Shown here: in pieces, positions 24,791-35,748 of the stretch | How the letters are laid out: every line of letters starts with the position of its first letter | Numbering within the stretch: the stretch's first letter is position 1 | Assembly (NCBI GenBank): GCA_006503535.1 | Contig: QYRS01000002.1 | Span: 2,170,001 to 2,234,000 of the forward strand | Reading direction: 5' to 3' | Source of the DNA: Arthrinium phaeospermum | Lineage: Eukaryota; Ascomycota; Sordariomycetes; Amphisphaeriales; Apiosporaceae | Length of the DNA stretch: 64,000 nucleotides | The notes under the pieces: model-generated | The model's input: the letters and a program-made list of their open reading frames with translations, nothing else | The model's database searches: none | What the model was told of the DNA's origin: nothing | Position numbers and translations under genes: made by a program

Positions 24791-25875
24791 CCACCTTGGC
24801 ACGAGTTGCTTTACTGACAGCGATGAACTGCTGCTGATGCTCTGGTGATAGCCAAGGAGATGAGTGTTGAAAGACAAGAGAGTTCGCGCGATACTCGACG
24901 CCAACGGCATGACGCCAACTACCTTCCCGGCTCCACGGGTAGCGGAATGCTTGCCGAGTGCTAACGATGTCACTTTGGGTGGTAATATATCCCACGTGAT
25001 TTTACCGCCCTTGCCAAGCCGGTCAGGCGGAACCGAGAACTGTATTTCGTACGTGAAGCCGTATGCAGGGTGGAAGGGCTAGTGGCAAGAATGTTCTACG
25101 TAGCGACGATCCCTGCTATCAATGATGCTAGCCGGCATGCTAGCCGGCCCGCGCCCGTTGTCCTCGACTTCGGCGCCAGCTGCACGATCGATGTGCACAA
25201 GTACTTCTCCGAGCACCCCATCACCTATGACTCAGGTAAGTGGCCCAACCCAACGGGGACTCGTAATCCACATCGAGGAACACGGCAATAACAAGCTTTA
25301 CGTGTCTAGACTAATAGCTGGAGCACAAAAGCAAATGCAAAGGACAATAGGGAAATATGTGGAAGTAGAGGGAAACAGAGCAGAATAGAGAAGAACGAGG
25401 AAAGACGAAGGGATCAGGGAGGCCCAGCAGGGCAAGAAAAGACCATCCGATTCAAGCATGTTTCATTATCTAGAGCCGAGCTATTCCAGACTGGGATAAA
25501 ATACCAAAATTCCTAATCAGTTAATAGCGCACAGGTATTTCAAATGCTACGGTTGACTTAAGCTTACCGTATCCGCCGCAGTGGTGTCCAATCAGATAAC
25601 ACCCTTATATCACGACCTACCAAACTTGCACCAGACCACGATGGCTGAGCCTTTTAAGCGCTTACTACCCTATCTGATGAGCCGGTTGCGTCGGATCAAT
25701 GATTTGTGTACAATGGCAAGATCGAGTTGTAATCCTGACATGCAATAGATATAAGTATCCCTTCAACCTCGCCTTAATTCAAGGACCATGCAGTCAACCA
25801 GTCTATGCCAACACGTTGGGTGTTTTCATTTTCATCAAAGAAGCGTGCTGCTAGAGAACAGATCAACGAAACAAC
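24791..25875. other. Intergenic stretch
   Basis: No gene could be supported. A short open segment around 25130-25235 reads like protein (VVLDFGASCTIDVHKYF) but has no partner exons or recognisable family. Confidence 0.45.
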
Positions 25876-27657
25876 ATGGCATCCAGTGTGGGTTGAAATT
25901 CTGTTGTTAGCGGTGACTATCGTGGGTACTGACCATTCGAAATGCTCCAGAATCTTCCCGGGAGCCAAAATCTCCACATCGCCATCGCCGGCGCCGGCAT
26001 CGGTGGTCTAACCTGCGCGATTGCCTGCCGCCGGATGAACGAGAATCTGAAAGTCACCGTGCTCGAGCGCGCGGCCGAGGTTCTGCCACTTGGCACGGGC
26101 ATCCACATCCCGCCTAACGCAGCCCGGGTGCTTGCCCACCTGGGCCTCCTCGACCGGGTCAAGAAGGAGGCGGCCGGGTACCAGATGGACCGCTTCACTC
26201 TGCACAGGTACGAAGACGGGCAGATCCTCGCTGACAAGCCGGTGAGGGAGAGGGTCGAGCGGGAGTATGGGTCCGAGTGGATGTAAGTGAAGTACTGGAG
26301 CACTCAGCCCAGATGGACATGCATACAGGAGGACTATGGACTGACAATTGGGCTCAAGAGTCATTCATCGAGGCGATTACCATGCCGTGCTGCTTTCCGA
26401 AGCCAGACGACTGGGAGCAGAGGTTCTGACGGGTGCAGAAGCCATTGGCGTTGAGCAGTCACAGCAGAGTCGAGAGGCTGTTGTCTTGAAAGACGGAAGA
26501 CGTATTGGAGCAGATGTGGTCATTGGGGCCGATGGTAATTTTATTAGTTCACAACCTTTGGCTTACACGTCCTGTCAGAAACGTGGCTAACGGAGCTATC
26601 TTAGGATTGTGGTCTTCACTGCGAGAAACCGTCCTTGGACGTCCCTTCTCGCCGACAGAAACGGGTGATCTGGCGTATCGAGGAACCTTTCCCCGTGATA
26701 AGCTTCTCGGCCTGGGAAACGAGAAACTCAACGAGATCATAGACCAGGAGAATTTGCACGTGTGGCTGGGACCGGGACGACATGCTGTGTTCTATCCGCT
26801 GAGAGATCGGACGGAATACAATCTGGTTCTGATGTGAGTTGCCAAAGTCCCCCTTTCCAAAAGACCATGTGTCATTGACAGCTTTCTACAGAGTAGCAGA
26901 TGATCTAGCAAATGGTGTAAAGATGGCCCCGAGCAGTCTGGAGGAGATGAATGCCCACTTCGATGGGTGGGATCCCATGTTGGTCCCCCCTTATCTAGCC
27001 GTACTACTCCTTTGGATCTCATGCAAAGGCTGACCTGGCCAAATCACGCAAGTCTGAAGGACATTATATCGTGCCAGAACACCCCCTTGAAGTGGAAGCT
27101 GCTCCATTTCGAAAGTCTCGACAAGTGGACCAAGGTAGGAGACGTTCTATTTTCGTGGATCATCGGAATTCTTCACTAAGGCCAGATCTCACCAGGGGCC
27201 CATCGCGTTACTGGGGGATGCGACGCACCCCACCCTGCCGTATCAAGGTCAAGGGGCCGCCATGGCCGTGGAGGACGCCGCCGTCCTGAGCCTGCTGTTG
27301 GCGACGTCGCTGGAAAAGGGTTTGCCGGCGGGTCCCGTGGAGAAACGGGAGTACCTCTCCGCTCTTTTGAGGCTGTACCAAGATCTGCGCAAGCGACGGA
27401 CCGAGACCAACGTGGCCGGAGCGGTGCATACGCAGCACTACTACCATTTGGCCGACGGCAAAGAGCAGCGGCGGCGCGATGCGGAACTGGCGGGGCTGGC
27501 AGGCACCGGGTGGCAGGGGCCATGTTCGTTTAATTGGGGAGACGCAGAGTACCAGAGGAGTCTCTTGGGGTTCGACGTTATTGCGGATAGCAAGGAGAAG
27601 TTTGAAGAGTGGTGGGTGTCATACCAGAAAGCAGGAGCCATGGACGGCCTCTTCTGA
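25876..27657 (+). CDS. FAD-dependent monooxygenase, salicylate-hydroxylase-like, 7 exons
   Basis: Proposed exons: 25876..25887, 25951..26282, 26359..26534, 26605..26833, 26892..26978, 27029..27134 and 27196..27657; 467 aa. The first exon encodes only four residues (MASS). It is favoured over ATG 25942 because a tactgac branch site and CAG precede 25951. The Rossmann motif GAGIGG is at 18-23. IGADG ends exon 3, matching the conserved DG motif. GDATHPTLPYQGQGAAMAVE in exon 7 is the FAD/ribityl GD motif. This is the class A flavoprotein hydroxylase layout, NAD(P)H-dependent and acting on aromatic acids or polyketide-like substrates. Its substrate is not visible. The intron between exons 5 and 6 has a weak donor (GTTGGT), so that junction is the least certain. 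Confidence 0.87.
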
Positions 27658-28301
27658 GCGACGGCAATCACGGCATACGGGCCTGGGATGAAGGCTTGCG
27701 GTACACGGTGCCGGTGCGTGCTCATTAGCATATTTCCATGTAGATTTTACTCAATTGTACTAACCGGGTATTCTACTGACTGCAGAACCCGCGTTTGCAA
27801 CTCAGGGTTTGTACGGGGCAGCCTCAACCCTCATACCTTCCCATTGATTGTGGGCGTACATACAAACCCGCCAACTTTGATATTGTTGTTTGCCGAGACA
27901 CAGACAGCCCTGGCGATCTTCCATGGCTAGCAAATTCTTTCAAGACGCACACACATATAAAGTCATCATATAACCAGTTGAAACCGTTCCTGAATCGAAC
28001 ATGATCATATCGTCGTCCGTTTTTCTGGCAGCCCCACCCCCACTGAGACCCTGCTAAAACTCCAGCTAAGTCAGCACCGACGCCCCGACGCCCGACACCA
28101 AGACCCCCTTAACCCCCCGCAAGCTCACCAACCAGAGATTTTGCATTTGGTATCAAAGCCCAATCAGGCCCGAAGCTCAGCTCGTTTACAGCCCACTTTG
28201 GGACATCCCGCCAATTCTGACCAAGCAAGACAAGCGACCCCAAATAGCATCCAATCCCTCGTCCGCCGGCGCCAACTCAAAAAACTGTCCAGAGAGCCAA
28301 C
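27658..28301. other. Intergenic 644 bp
   Basis: 3' region of the monooxygenase and promoter of the HD-domain gene. No gene seen. Confidence 0.5.
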
Positions 28302-29283
28302 ATGTCGCCGCCCATTGCTACTTTCAACGGCAAGGACTTTCCTGGTTAGTATTCCCTCCCGCTTCGAATACCATTCTCACTTCTAGCCCTTCGAGCTTCC
28401 CGAGACATGGTTTCACAGACAGTTGACAAGGCCTTTGCAGACCCGGGTGTCGTTGTTACCCCCAAAGTTTCGGAGCCATGGTCGGTCGATAAAGTGCTTG
28501 CGACAGTCCAGCCCTCGCCGCCAGCCGAGGGCACCAGCTCGCCGGTCCCCTTCTTCCACCTCCTCGAGCGACTCAAGACCAACAAGCGTGAAGGATGGCG
28601 CCGATTCGGCATCGAACGGTAAGTCGTCACCGTCACCAGTCGCGTTGTCGCAAAGTGGGTGCCTCTATATGCGCACATGCTAATCTTCATTTGTTGGCAG
28701 GGGTGAATCGATCTCCGACCACATGTACCGCATGTCCCTCATGACCATGTTCTGTCCCCCCGAGCTCGCCGCCAAAATCGACCTGGCCAAGTGCATGAAG
28801 ATGTGCCTGGTCCACGACATGGCCGAGTCAATTGTCGGCGACATCACCCCCGTCGACGGCGTCCCGAAGCCCGAGAAGAGCCGCCGCGAGGCCGAGACGA
28901 TGGACTACATTGCGCACCGGCTGCTGGGAAAGGTGCACGGCGGCGTTACTGGTCGGGAGATCCGGGAGATCTGGCAGGAGTACGAGGACTCCAAGACGCT
29001 GGATAGCCTGTTCGTGCACGACATCGACAAGATGGAGCTGCTCTGCCAGATGGTCGAGTACGAGAAGCGCGTGGGCAAGGACCTGGACCTCGGCGAGTTC
29101 GCCTACGTCGCGACCAAGATGGTGCTGCCCGAGACCAAGAAGTGGGCCGACGAGGTGCTGGCCGAGCGCGACGTCTTTTGGAAGGGCGAGAACCATGTCG
29201 TGCACGGGGAGCTGGGTGTCAATGGCGGTGTGCAGGGCGCGAAGCACGAGCAGCAGGACGCTTACTATTCGCGTGACTCTTGA
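28302..29283 (+). CDS. HD-domain 5'-deoxynucleotidase (HDDC2/YGK1-like)
   Basis: Exons 28302..28344, 28387..28618 and 28701..29283 give 285 aa with frame-true GT-AG junctions. The HD metal site is complete: His near residue 99 (SDHMYRMS), His-Asp near 130-131 (LVHDMAES) and a later HDIDKMEL near 198. The length and the GDITPVDG and YEDSKTLDSLFVHDIDKMEL blocks match HDDC2 and yeast Ygk1/Ybr242w. These proteins dephosphorylate deoxyribonucleoside 5'-monophosphates with a divalent metal and probably act in the cytosol. The N-terminal Pro/Ala-rich stretch before residue 70 is extra. Strong GC3 bias in the last exon fits a conserved, well-expressed gene. No operon-like relation to its neighbours is expected. 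Confidence 0.9.
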
Positions 29284-30818
29284 GGGGCTGCTTGTTTCTA
29301 AGCGCTCTCTTCGGCCACCACCGATGCAACCATCTCGGCCGATTTCAAGGAGAGAGAAAAAGAAAATCCTCATCCAACCCCTCTGACTTGCAGCTTCCTG
29401 CGTTCGCCAACCTCGAGGTGGTGAATGGATGCAGATCAGTATCACCTACTACTTACTTACCACTGGAGTTGTCCGTGCCTTATCTTTGTTGATAGATTAG
29501 AGCAGATTAATGAAGTGAATGAATTAGACACAACATCGAACACATAACCACATGCTGTGTGACCCGAATGCTACGGATGCTACTTATGCTTCACGTTTTT
29601 TTTTTTTTTTTCTCTCCGGAACTGCCCCGCGATGCGACATGCCCCTCGTCCCTCTTGCTTTCTATCCAGTGGTGCCAATCAACCTAGTGGGGCACTTCTT
29701 TTTTGACAACCACCCCCTAAAAGCCCGAAGGCTCTTTTTGGAAAGGCGGCTTGCGGCTCATTTGGCCCGGCAACGCGATCCCTGTACCTCAACAATCACA
29801 AATTCAATTGCCAACCCTGTTGTCCATCAACGGAGAAATCCACGAGGGCGGATCTTTTGCATCGTCAATGTGGCATCTCAGGGGTCCAGCAGTTGAAAGG
29901 GGCTGTCCCCGACTTTTTGTTGTTCGCGGCCCTTCGATTGGCGACGCGTCTCCATGTGATCAGGTCGCGAACGCTCTCTCAATTTTTTTCCCCTGCCCGC
30001 ACCAACCTCTTAAACATTGCACACCGACAATCAACTAGCCAGCGTCTACGTCACATCCGCAGCGCTTGAACTGATCGACAAGAGGTGCCTTGGTTAAAGA
30101 ACACAGTGACGAGAGCCCTTTTTTTCCTTACCAGCTGTTTTTCCTCCTCCGTCGCGCTGCATTTTGCGCCTAGGATCCATCCAAAAGTTATCGGTTGGAA
30201 TCTGACAGGGACCACGATTGATTGCCAGCAGCAAGCTTTGGGAGCCGCCAACTGTACAGCAACTCGTCATTGACACCAACGAGCCAACTTCTCCTTCAAG
30301 CACAGGCAACTATCAGCTCCAGCGACAACCGCCAAACCCCATTTTTAGCCCCTAGTGACTGTATTGAGCATCGAGAAGCCCACAGCCTCTAGTGACTGAA
30401 GCTGTCTTGTTGGCCTTTTCGAGACCTTATTGTAATCTGCGTCACGTTTCTCCCCCACAGTCGGGTAGTGATCACGAGTCACGACTACCCCAACATTCGA
30501 CGGGCGCCAAAAAGTCTATTCACGCACAGCCAGCCAGCCTTCCGTTTTACTCGGCGACCACTAGGCAACCGAGCGCAGCCAACGTCGTCCGGGCCATTCC
30601 ATCTATTTGCACCGCCGGCGCAGCTTCAGCTCCATCCTATTGGCGGGGCCTGTCCAACACATTAGACGAGAGACCCGGTGGCGTTTTACGCACCGGTTCG
30701 CACAGAGTAATCTCCCGAGAAGCAGCACACCCGAAAGGAACCATCGCGGTTCTGCGCGCAATCAGAAACCCGACCGAGGCCCGTCTACCGACCACAGCTG
30801 TCTGCAGGGCGCGTCGCA
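29284..30818. other. Intergenic region with poly-T tract and probable 5' leader
   Basis: Holds the 3' region of the HD gene, a T tract near 29599-29613, and a long sequence with no ATG-led gene before 30819. Part is probably the 5' leader of the downstream gene. Confidence 0.45.
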
Positions 30819-32381
30819 ATGCCCTTTGGGCCCCAAATCGGCATGTCGGGAGCTTTCCATTTCGATGCTCCGAACGGAGCGCCGCCCATGTCTGGCGTCC
30901 ACGCCGGGATTTTCCAACCTCCCATGTCGCCTTCCACATCGAGCTCGGTTTACTTGACGAAATCGAACGGAAGTCTCGTCTCAGACGCCTCCACGCCGGT
31001 GCCTAATGGGAATCGCAAGCGCCTGCGTCACGGAGAAATGACGCCCTCGCACGATGGCACAATGAACGGCGGCTATTTTGCAAATGACAGGTTGGGGGAA
31101 AGAAGAATAAGCGGTGGAAGAGAGATACGATACACACTCGGCGGCCAGATCGAAACCCCCAACGGAATGGCACAAAATCAACTGGGTGGGGATATGGAAT
31201 CGAGCACATATTCTGACGTCGACTACAGGCGTGCTCTTGGGTCGCAACGCGCGCAAGACGAGCTCGAGTCGACAGCACCGGGGCAAAGCAGAACGGACCT
31301 TCCGATGGAGATGGAGCCTCAGGCAGCCCAGCCGCGAGGATGGAGCGCGTTTGCCCTCAACACCATAGGAGGCGTTGTCGGCAAGGTTTGGGAATTCTGC
31401 AAAACGGGTGCGTTCCGAGGGTTCTATGCAGGAGGCGGCAGGGCTTTTGATGCTCATGCGAACCCCCTGCCCGGTAACGACGAAGCCTTCCGAACGGCCT
31501 CCGAGTACAGACAAAGCCCGACCCCGGCCGGTCTTCTTGAATCGGACTATGCGCCGTTCCATTACGAACAGGAGCCCGATTCGACTCCGCCGCCAGCCGC
31601 TAAAAGGCGCCAAATCTCCGCAAACACCCCTAACGATGAGTTTGAGCTACGGAAGAACTGGGTCATGGTAAATGAGCCCGCCGAGAACATGACTCCACCC
31701 GCCATGGTTTCACACCCGTTGCTGGATCGGCCTTCCTCGTCACTTCAAAACCGACCCAACTTACCTCGCCGCATAAGCAAGCCGGTCAGCAGACTGAACA
31801 CCACGCCGAATTACAATCGCCGGCACTCGGGTCGCATTAGCCATGCCGGTGACCCTTCTCTTACCTTCCGCGAACCAGCCAGTTTTGCTGGTCCACCTTC
31901 CTTGATCATGGCCGCCCCTGAGAGACCGTCTACGCCCAGTGCTACACCCAGTAGGCTTCCTGTCGCGATTCGACCCCACTCCCCGGCTATATACTCGCCA
32001 TCGCCACGGCAGCAATCGCGGATTCCTAGTCCCAGTCCGCATATGCAGCGTGGTAGCCACCGTAGGAACCAGAGCGCCGCATCCGCTGCCTCGGTGGGCT
32101 TGGCGGGGAGCCCCGCGACGGGCAAACCAGGCACGGCGAGGAGGCGAGAGACGTTGGTTGAAGACCGCAGCCCGAGACTCGACGCTGAGGCCCAGCGGAT
32201 GGTGGCGCGGCGGCTGCAGGAGGAGCGTGCGGCAGATGCGCGGATTAATGATTTCAACGCACGCCTGCAGGATATGATCCGGCAGGGCCAGGAGGCGCTC
32301 GGCAACAGCATCGAGATCGACGGCGGTATGGAGTACGGCGGCGGCGGCGGCGCGGCGACACATTGGGACGACGAGTACTGA
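30819..32381 (+). CDS. Conserved-looking disordered fungal protein of unknown function
   Basis: A single exon of 520 aa from ATG 30819. Most of it is Ser/Pro/Arg-rich and probably disordered. There is a short basic RKRLR segment (about residues 67-71) and many SP/TP sites, for example in residues 365-420. One ordered-looking island lies near residues 184-214 (GVVGKVWEFCKTGAFRGFYAGG). A second lies at the C-terminus, a likely helix with AQRMVARRLQEERAADARIN (about 465-490). These features suggest a nuclear or scaffold protein regulated by phosphorylation, but this is inference; I do not recognise the family with confidence. The coding frame is clean and long. Confidence 0.75.
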   Translation: MPFGPQIGMSGAFHFDAPNGAPPMSGVHAGIFQPPMSPSTSSSVYLTKSNGSLVSDASTPVPNGNRKRLRHGEMTPSHDGTMNGGYFANDRLGERRISGGREIRYTLGGQIETPNGMAQNQLGGDMESSTYSDVDYRRALGSQRAQDELESTAPGQSRTDLPMEMEPQAAQPRGWSAFALNTIGGVVGKVWEFCKTGAFRGFYAGGGRAFDAHANPLPGNDEAFRTASEYRQSPTPAGLLESDYAPFHYEQEPDSTPPPAAKRRQISANTPNDEFELRKNWVMVNEPAENMTPPAMVSHPLLDRPSSSLQNRPNLPRRISKPVSRLNTTPNYNRRHSGRISHAGDPSLTFREPASFAGPPSLIMAAPERPSTPSATPSRLPVAIRPHSPAIYSPSPRQQSRIPSPSPHMQRGSHRRNQSAASAASVGLAGSPATGKPGTARRRETLVEDRSPRLDAEAQRMVARRLQEERAADARINDFNARLQDMIRQGQEALGNSIEIDGGMEYGGGGGAATHWDDEY

Positions 32382-32978
32382 ACGATGGTGTCGCACGAGG
32401 TTTCGGCTGCGCTGTGTCTTTATGTTTCTTTGACGCATTTCCTGGAGCGGCGAATTCTGTGAGCAATTGATGGATAGCAGGCGTTGGTGGGCTCTTTTCT
32501 CTTGATTTATTGCAGGGTGTTCGGATCGATTTGGCGTTTTTTGATGAATGGCTCGTCACTGCCCGCAACAGCACCCAAAGGAGTTGGGAGGAACGACGTC
32601 TGCAGGCCATTCATTGGTGTCTTGCGTCTGCTGTCGCTTGGCTGCTGGGAGGGGCATCATCACGTCCACCCTGCGCCTTGCACTTATACCCGATCTGCTG
32701 GCTCACTGTACATATTTTGTAGGAAATACACTGAAGATTCATAAGTCATATGGAGATGGCACTCTTGATATTGGGGAAATGAGCAGTTGTGAACAGGTGC
32801 ATGTGGGATGTTTTTGAGGGATGGCTCCGTGCATTCCGTCCATTTGTGCGTTTTTCAATCAACATGTCTAACTCTTGACCGGGTTTGCATCTTTCTCCAC
32901 GAACCTTCCATCCCGCAAACAATGCACCCAAACGCCTCAACCCATCACCTCAATATGTAAGATATCAAAGGGTATTAC
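32382..32978. other. Intergenic region between convergent genes
   Basis: 3' ends of two convergent genes; no gene seen. Confidence 0.5.
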
Positions 32979-35122
32979 TTAAACAAGAGTTACTGTCTCC
33001 AACATACGTTCATTATCTCCCCACATTCGCCCGTACATTGCACCCTCAACGAACGACGGGGCCACGACTCGGAAGCGCCCGCCGTCTCCCTCTTGCCTCC
33101 GTAACACCACAGGTACGTCAGACCCAGCTAACAACCACACCTCGTCCCCCACCTGGCAGCTGAAGTGCGCACGCGCCCACAACCCGTTATCGAGTGTGAG
33201 GAAGGCGTAGTTGGCGAACAGATCGACGTGTCGCTGCATCGTCCTGAAGTTTGACTCCAATAATGCTGGGGATCTGCTCACGTGTTGCTGGTATTGCGGA
33301 ACCTCCTGGGCGCGCTTTCGGACTCTTCTCAGATCGTCGACAAAGGGACTGTCGCCCAGTGCCGCGATGGCATGTTCCAGACTGGGGTACTGGACCCGGT
33401 GGACCCAGTCCACGATCATCCTGTGACGGGCGGCCCGGTCCCAGCTGAATTCCCAGCTGTGGTCGTCGCGGGTGGGAAAGATTGGACCGAGCTGGCGGGA
33501 CCGGGCGGGGCCCCATGGGGTGAAGAGTACGAACTGCTCCATTGCGGACCATTTCGGGCTATGGTGATCATTCACGTCTTGGGGGATTTGCATGGACTGG
33601 TCGATCGCGGACACGCTCACGGACTGGATCCATGTACGGCATACCTGGACAAAGTCGTCGAACGCTTCTGATGCCGGATCGTCGTACTGGCTTTTCAGAG
33701 AGCCGGATGCTCTGGAGGAGATGGTACCGATGCGCTTGCCCCTGACCTCAAGACCTTTTTCTTCTCGATTCCATTTCACGAGACCGTAAGAGGAGTTCGT
33801 GGCAGACCAGTCAGGTGGGTAGAGAGACGCGAAAACACCCGAGACATCCACGTCCTCCTCCGTTACGACAGGACGTGAGCTGAGCCAGTCTGGTACCCAG
33901 GACGGTAACCCGATAACTGGCTCGGCGGGGAGGGTTGTCGTTAGCGGCGTTAGGTCTCCGTGGAGATTGACAAAAGCCACGACGAATTCTTGGAACACGT
34001 CCTCGGCCGGCCTGTCGTAGTCGGGCTTGGGTAAGTCATATCCCCATTCATTGCACATTGCGTAGATACCGTAGACTTTATCGTGACCCCGCGCGCATTG
34101 GAGATAGGGGAGGCAACGTAGCATCCTCCGCTGTAGTACCTGACTTCGACTATCGAGACACCTGGTTTTTGTGTAAAGTTCAGTCGGCTGCGATTCTGTA
34201 TCGTCGGTAAGTGATTCAGTCGAAGTAGTAATGGTAAAACTCTTTCCCATCTGCGGGGTCGTGTGATGTCGTCGTAAGGCGACGGAGTCCAAGAGCAGCC
34301 GCATGGCTGTTCGAGAATAACCAAGTTCAATTCCACGCGACACTGCCATGAAAGTATCCCAGCTCATTTTCGAATGACCGGCCATAACGGTAGCTTTGCG
34401 GGCTAGTGCAACTTCTTGAATGGTCCAGATATCCATGAACCACGGGTTTTGACTAAGATCGGACAGGCCAGGCTGAATACAAGGTCTTCCCGGGTACACT
34501 CCTGTCCCAACGTGTCAGTAAAGAATCTTTTCATGTACACTATGCTGCTAAGATACTGTAAGGTAGAGATAGGCGACGTACTGAATAGCAGCAGCGTAGC
34601 AGCCAATATGGCGACTTCGATGGGGAGTGTGTCGTTCCGATTGAAGAGGCTCTCGGCCTTGGCTGACAGTGACCACAGTCTAATGGCCCGGAACATCAGC
34701 TTCATCTTCTTATCCGCCGGACCAAGCCATATGATGACGCGCGATGCGTTGTGGTAGATCCGGCCCATCTGCTGCACCTGGCGGTTGCGTTCCTTTACAC
34801 CGGTTGGGTCAACGCAGATGGCATCGACCCATAGCGTGCGCGTCCATAGGCGACGGCGGAGATGCACCAATGCCGCGTGGCAGCTTTCCGCGACGGGCAG
34901 TCTCTGTCCGGCACACAAGACCGAGTTGGACCACTGTTTCGAACCATTATCCCGAGCGTACGACAAGGCCTCGTACCGGGTTCGGTGGTCGGAAATAGAG
35001 ACTTCCCGCACGATAACTTCAACCCCTGCCTTGGAACATATCGAGGGGAGGATATCGAAAACCCGGATCGAGCCATCGGAACTCAAAGACTTGTGCTTGT
35101 ATGTAGCGACTGAAAATGACAT
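32979..35122 (-). CDS. HET-domain protein 3 with atypical first motif
   Basis: Exon 1 is 35122..34582 and exon 2 is 34501..32979, giving 687 aa (donor gtacgt, acceptor cag). The HET domain covers about residues 45-215. It begins YEALSYARDNGSK, where most members have SYxWG, so the Trp-Gly of the first motif is absent. The second block LWVDAICVD is present and RVIIWLG follows. Exon 2 starts the WFMDIWTIQEVALA block, the third HET motif. A long C-terminal region (residues about 300-687) with GLPSWVPDW is typical of this HET subgroup. The gene is convergent with the gene ending at 32381. Predicted role is incompatibility or cell-death signalling. The loss of the first motif may alter function. 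Confidence 0.85.
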
Positions 35123-35748
35123 CTGGTAAGATGAGAGACGCAGAGTATCTTGGACATGATGCTAGGATAACATTGTCAACTGTTGACTTACGCGATGAAT
35201 TCTTCAACTCAATTCAATCCTCTCCATAGCCACATAGATTGTTTTCTCTCCCAGGATAGCTGACGTGGACGCGGTGGTGTTGTTTCCCTGATCCGTATGC
35301 CGCATGCCGGGCTTACGCACTTTTTGGCAGGGGCCCAACGGCTCAGCCACTAACATAAAACCCTTGGGCAAGCGACACGAGTCCCTGCCAAGCCAGCTAC
35401 GAGTCCGAAAGCGAGCACATTCAGGTATGATGACACTGCCTTGTTACAACACCAGAACTACGAGCGGATATCCTCTTCAACAGGTATGAAAAAAAGAGAA
35501 AAGAAAAGAAAGAAAAAAGTTGGTACCCGTGCTCCCCATGTCTAACTGCCGATCCGCGTATTACCCATCAGTTTCGACTGCCGCCTCATGCGCACATTCT
35601 GGTGCCTTCCCAACCGAGTATTTGGTCAGATTCCCAATCGCTCAACATGAGGTCTTGGCTAGGGAGGGCGACATGTTCCCATGTTACCACCGTGCAGCGA
35701 ATCTGCGAGTCCCTTCCACATCGTTCCACATCAAAGGCGTTCCATTAA
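35123..35748. other. Intergenic 626 bp
   Basis: Promoter of HET protein 3 and 3' region of the C2H2 gene, including an A/G-rich run at about 35488-35519. No gene seen. Confidence 0.5.

Noticed and set aside
30392..31006. 204-codon frame overlapping the start of the disordered-protein gene
   Set aside because: It is in another frame, overlaps the longer gene with its own ATG, and has random-looking composition.
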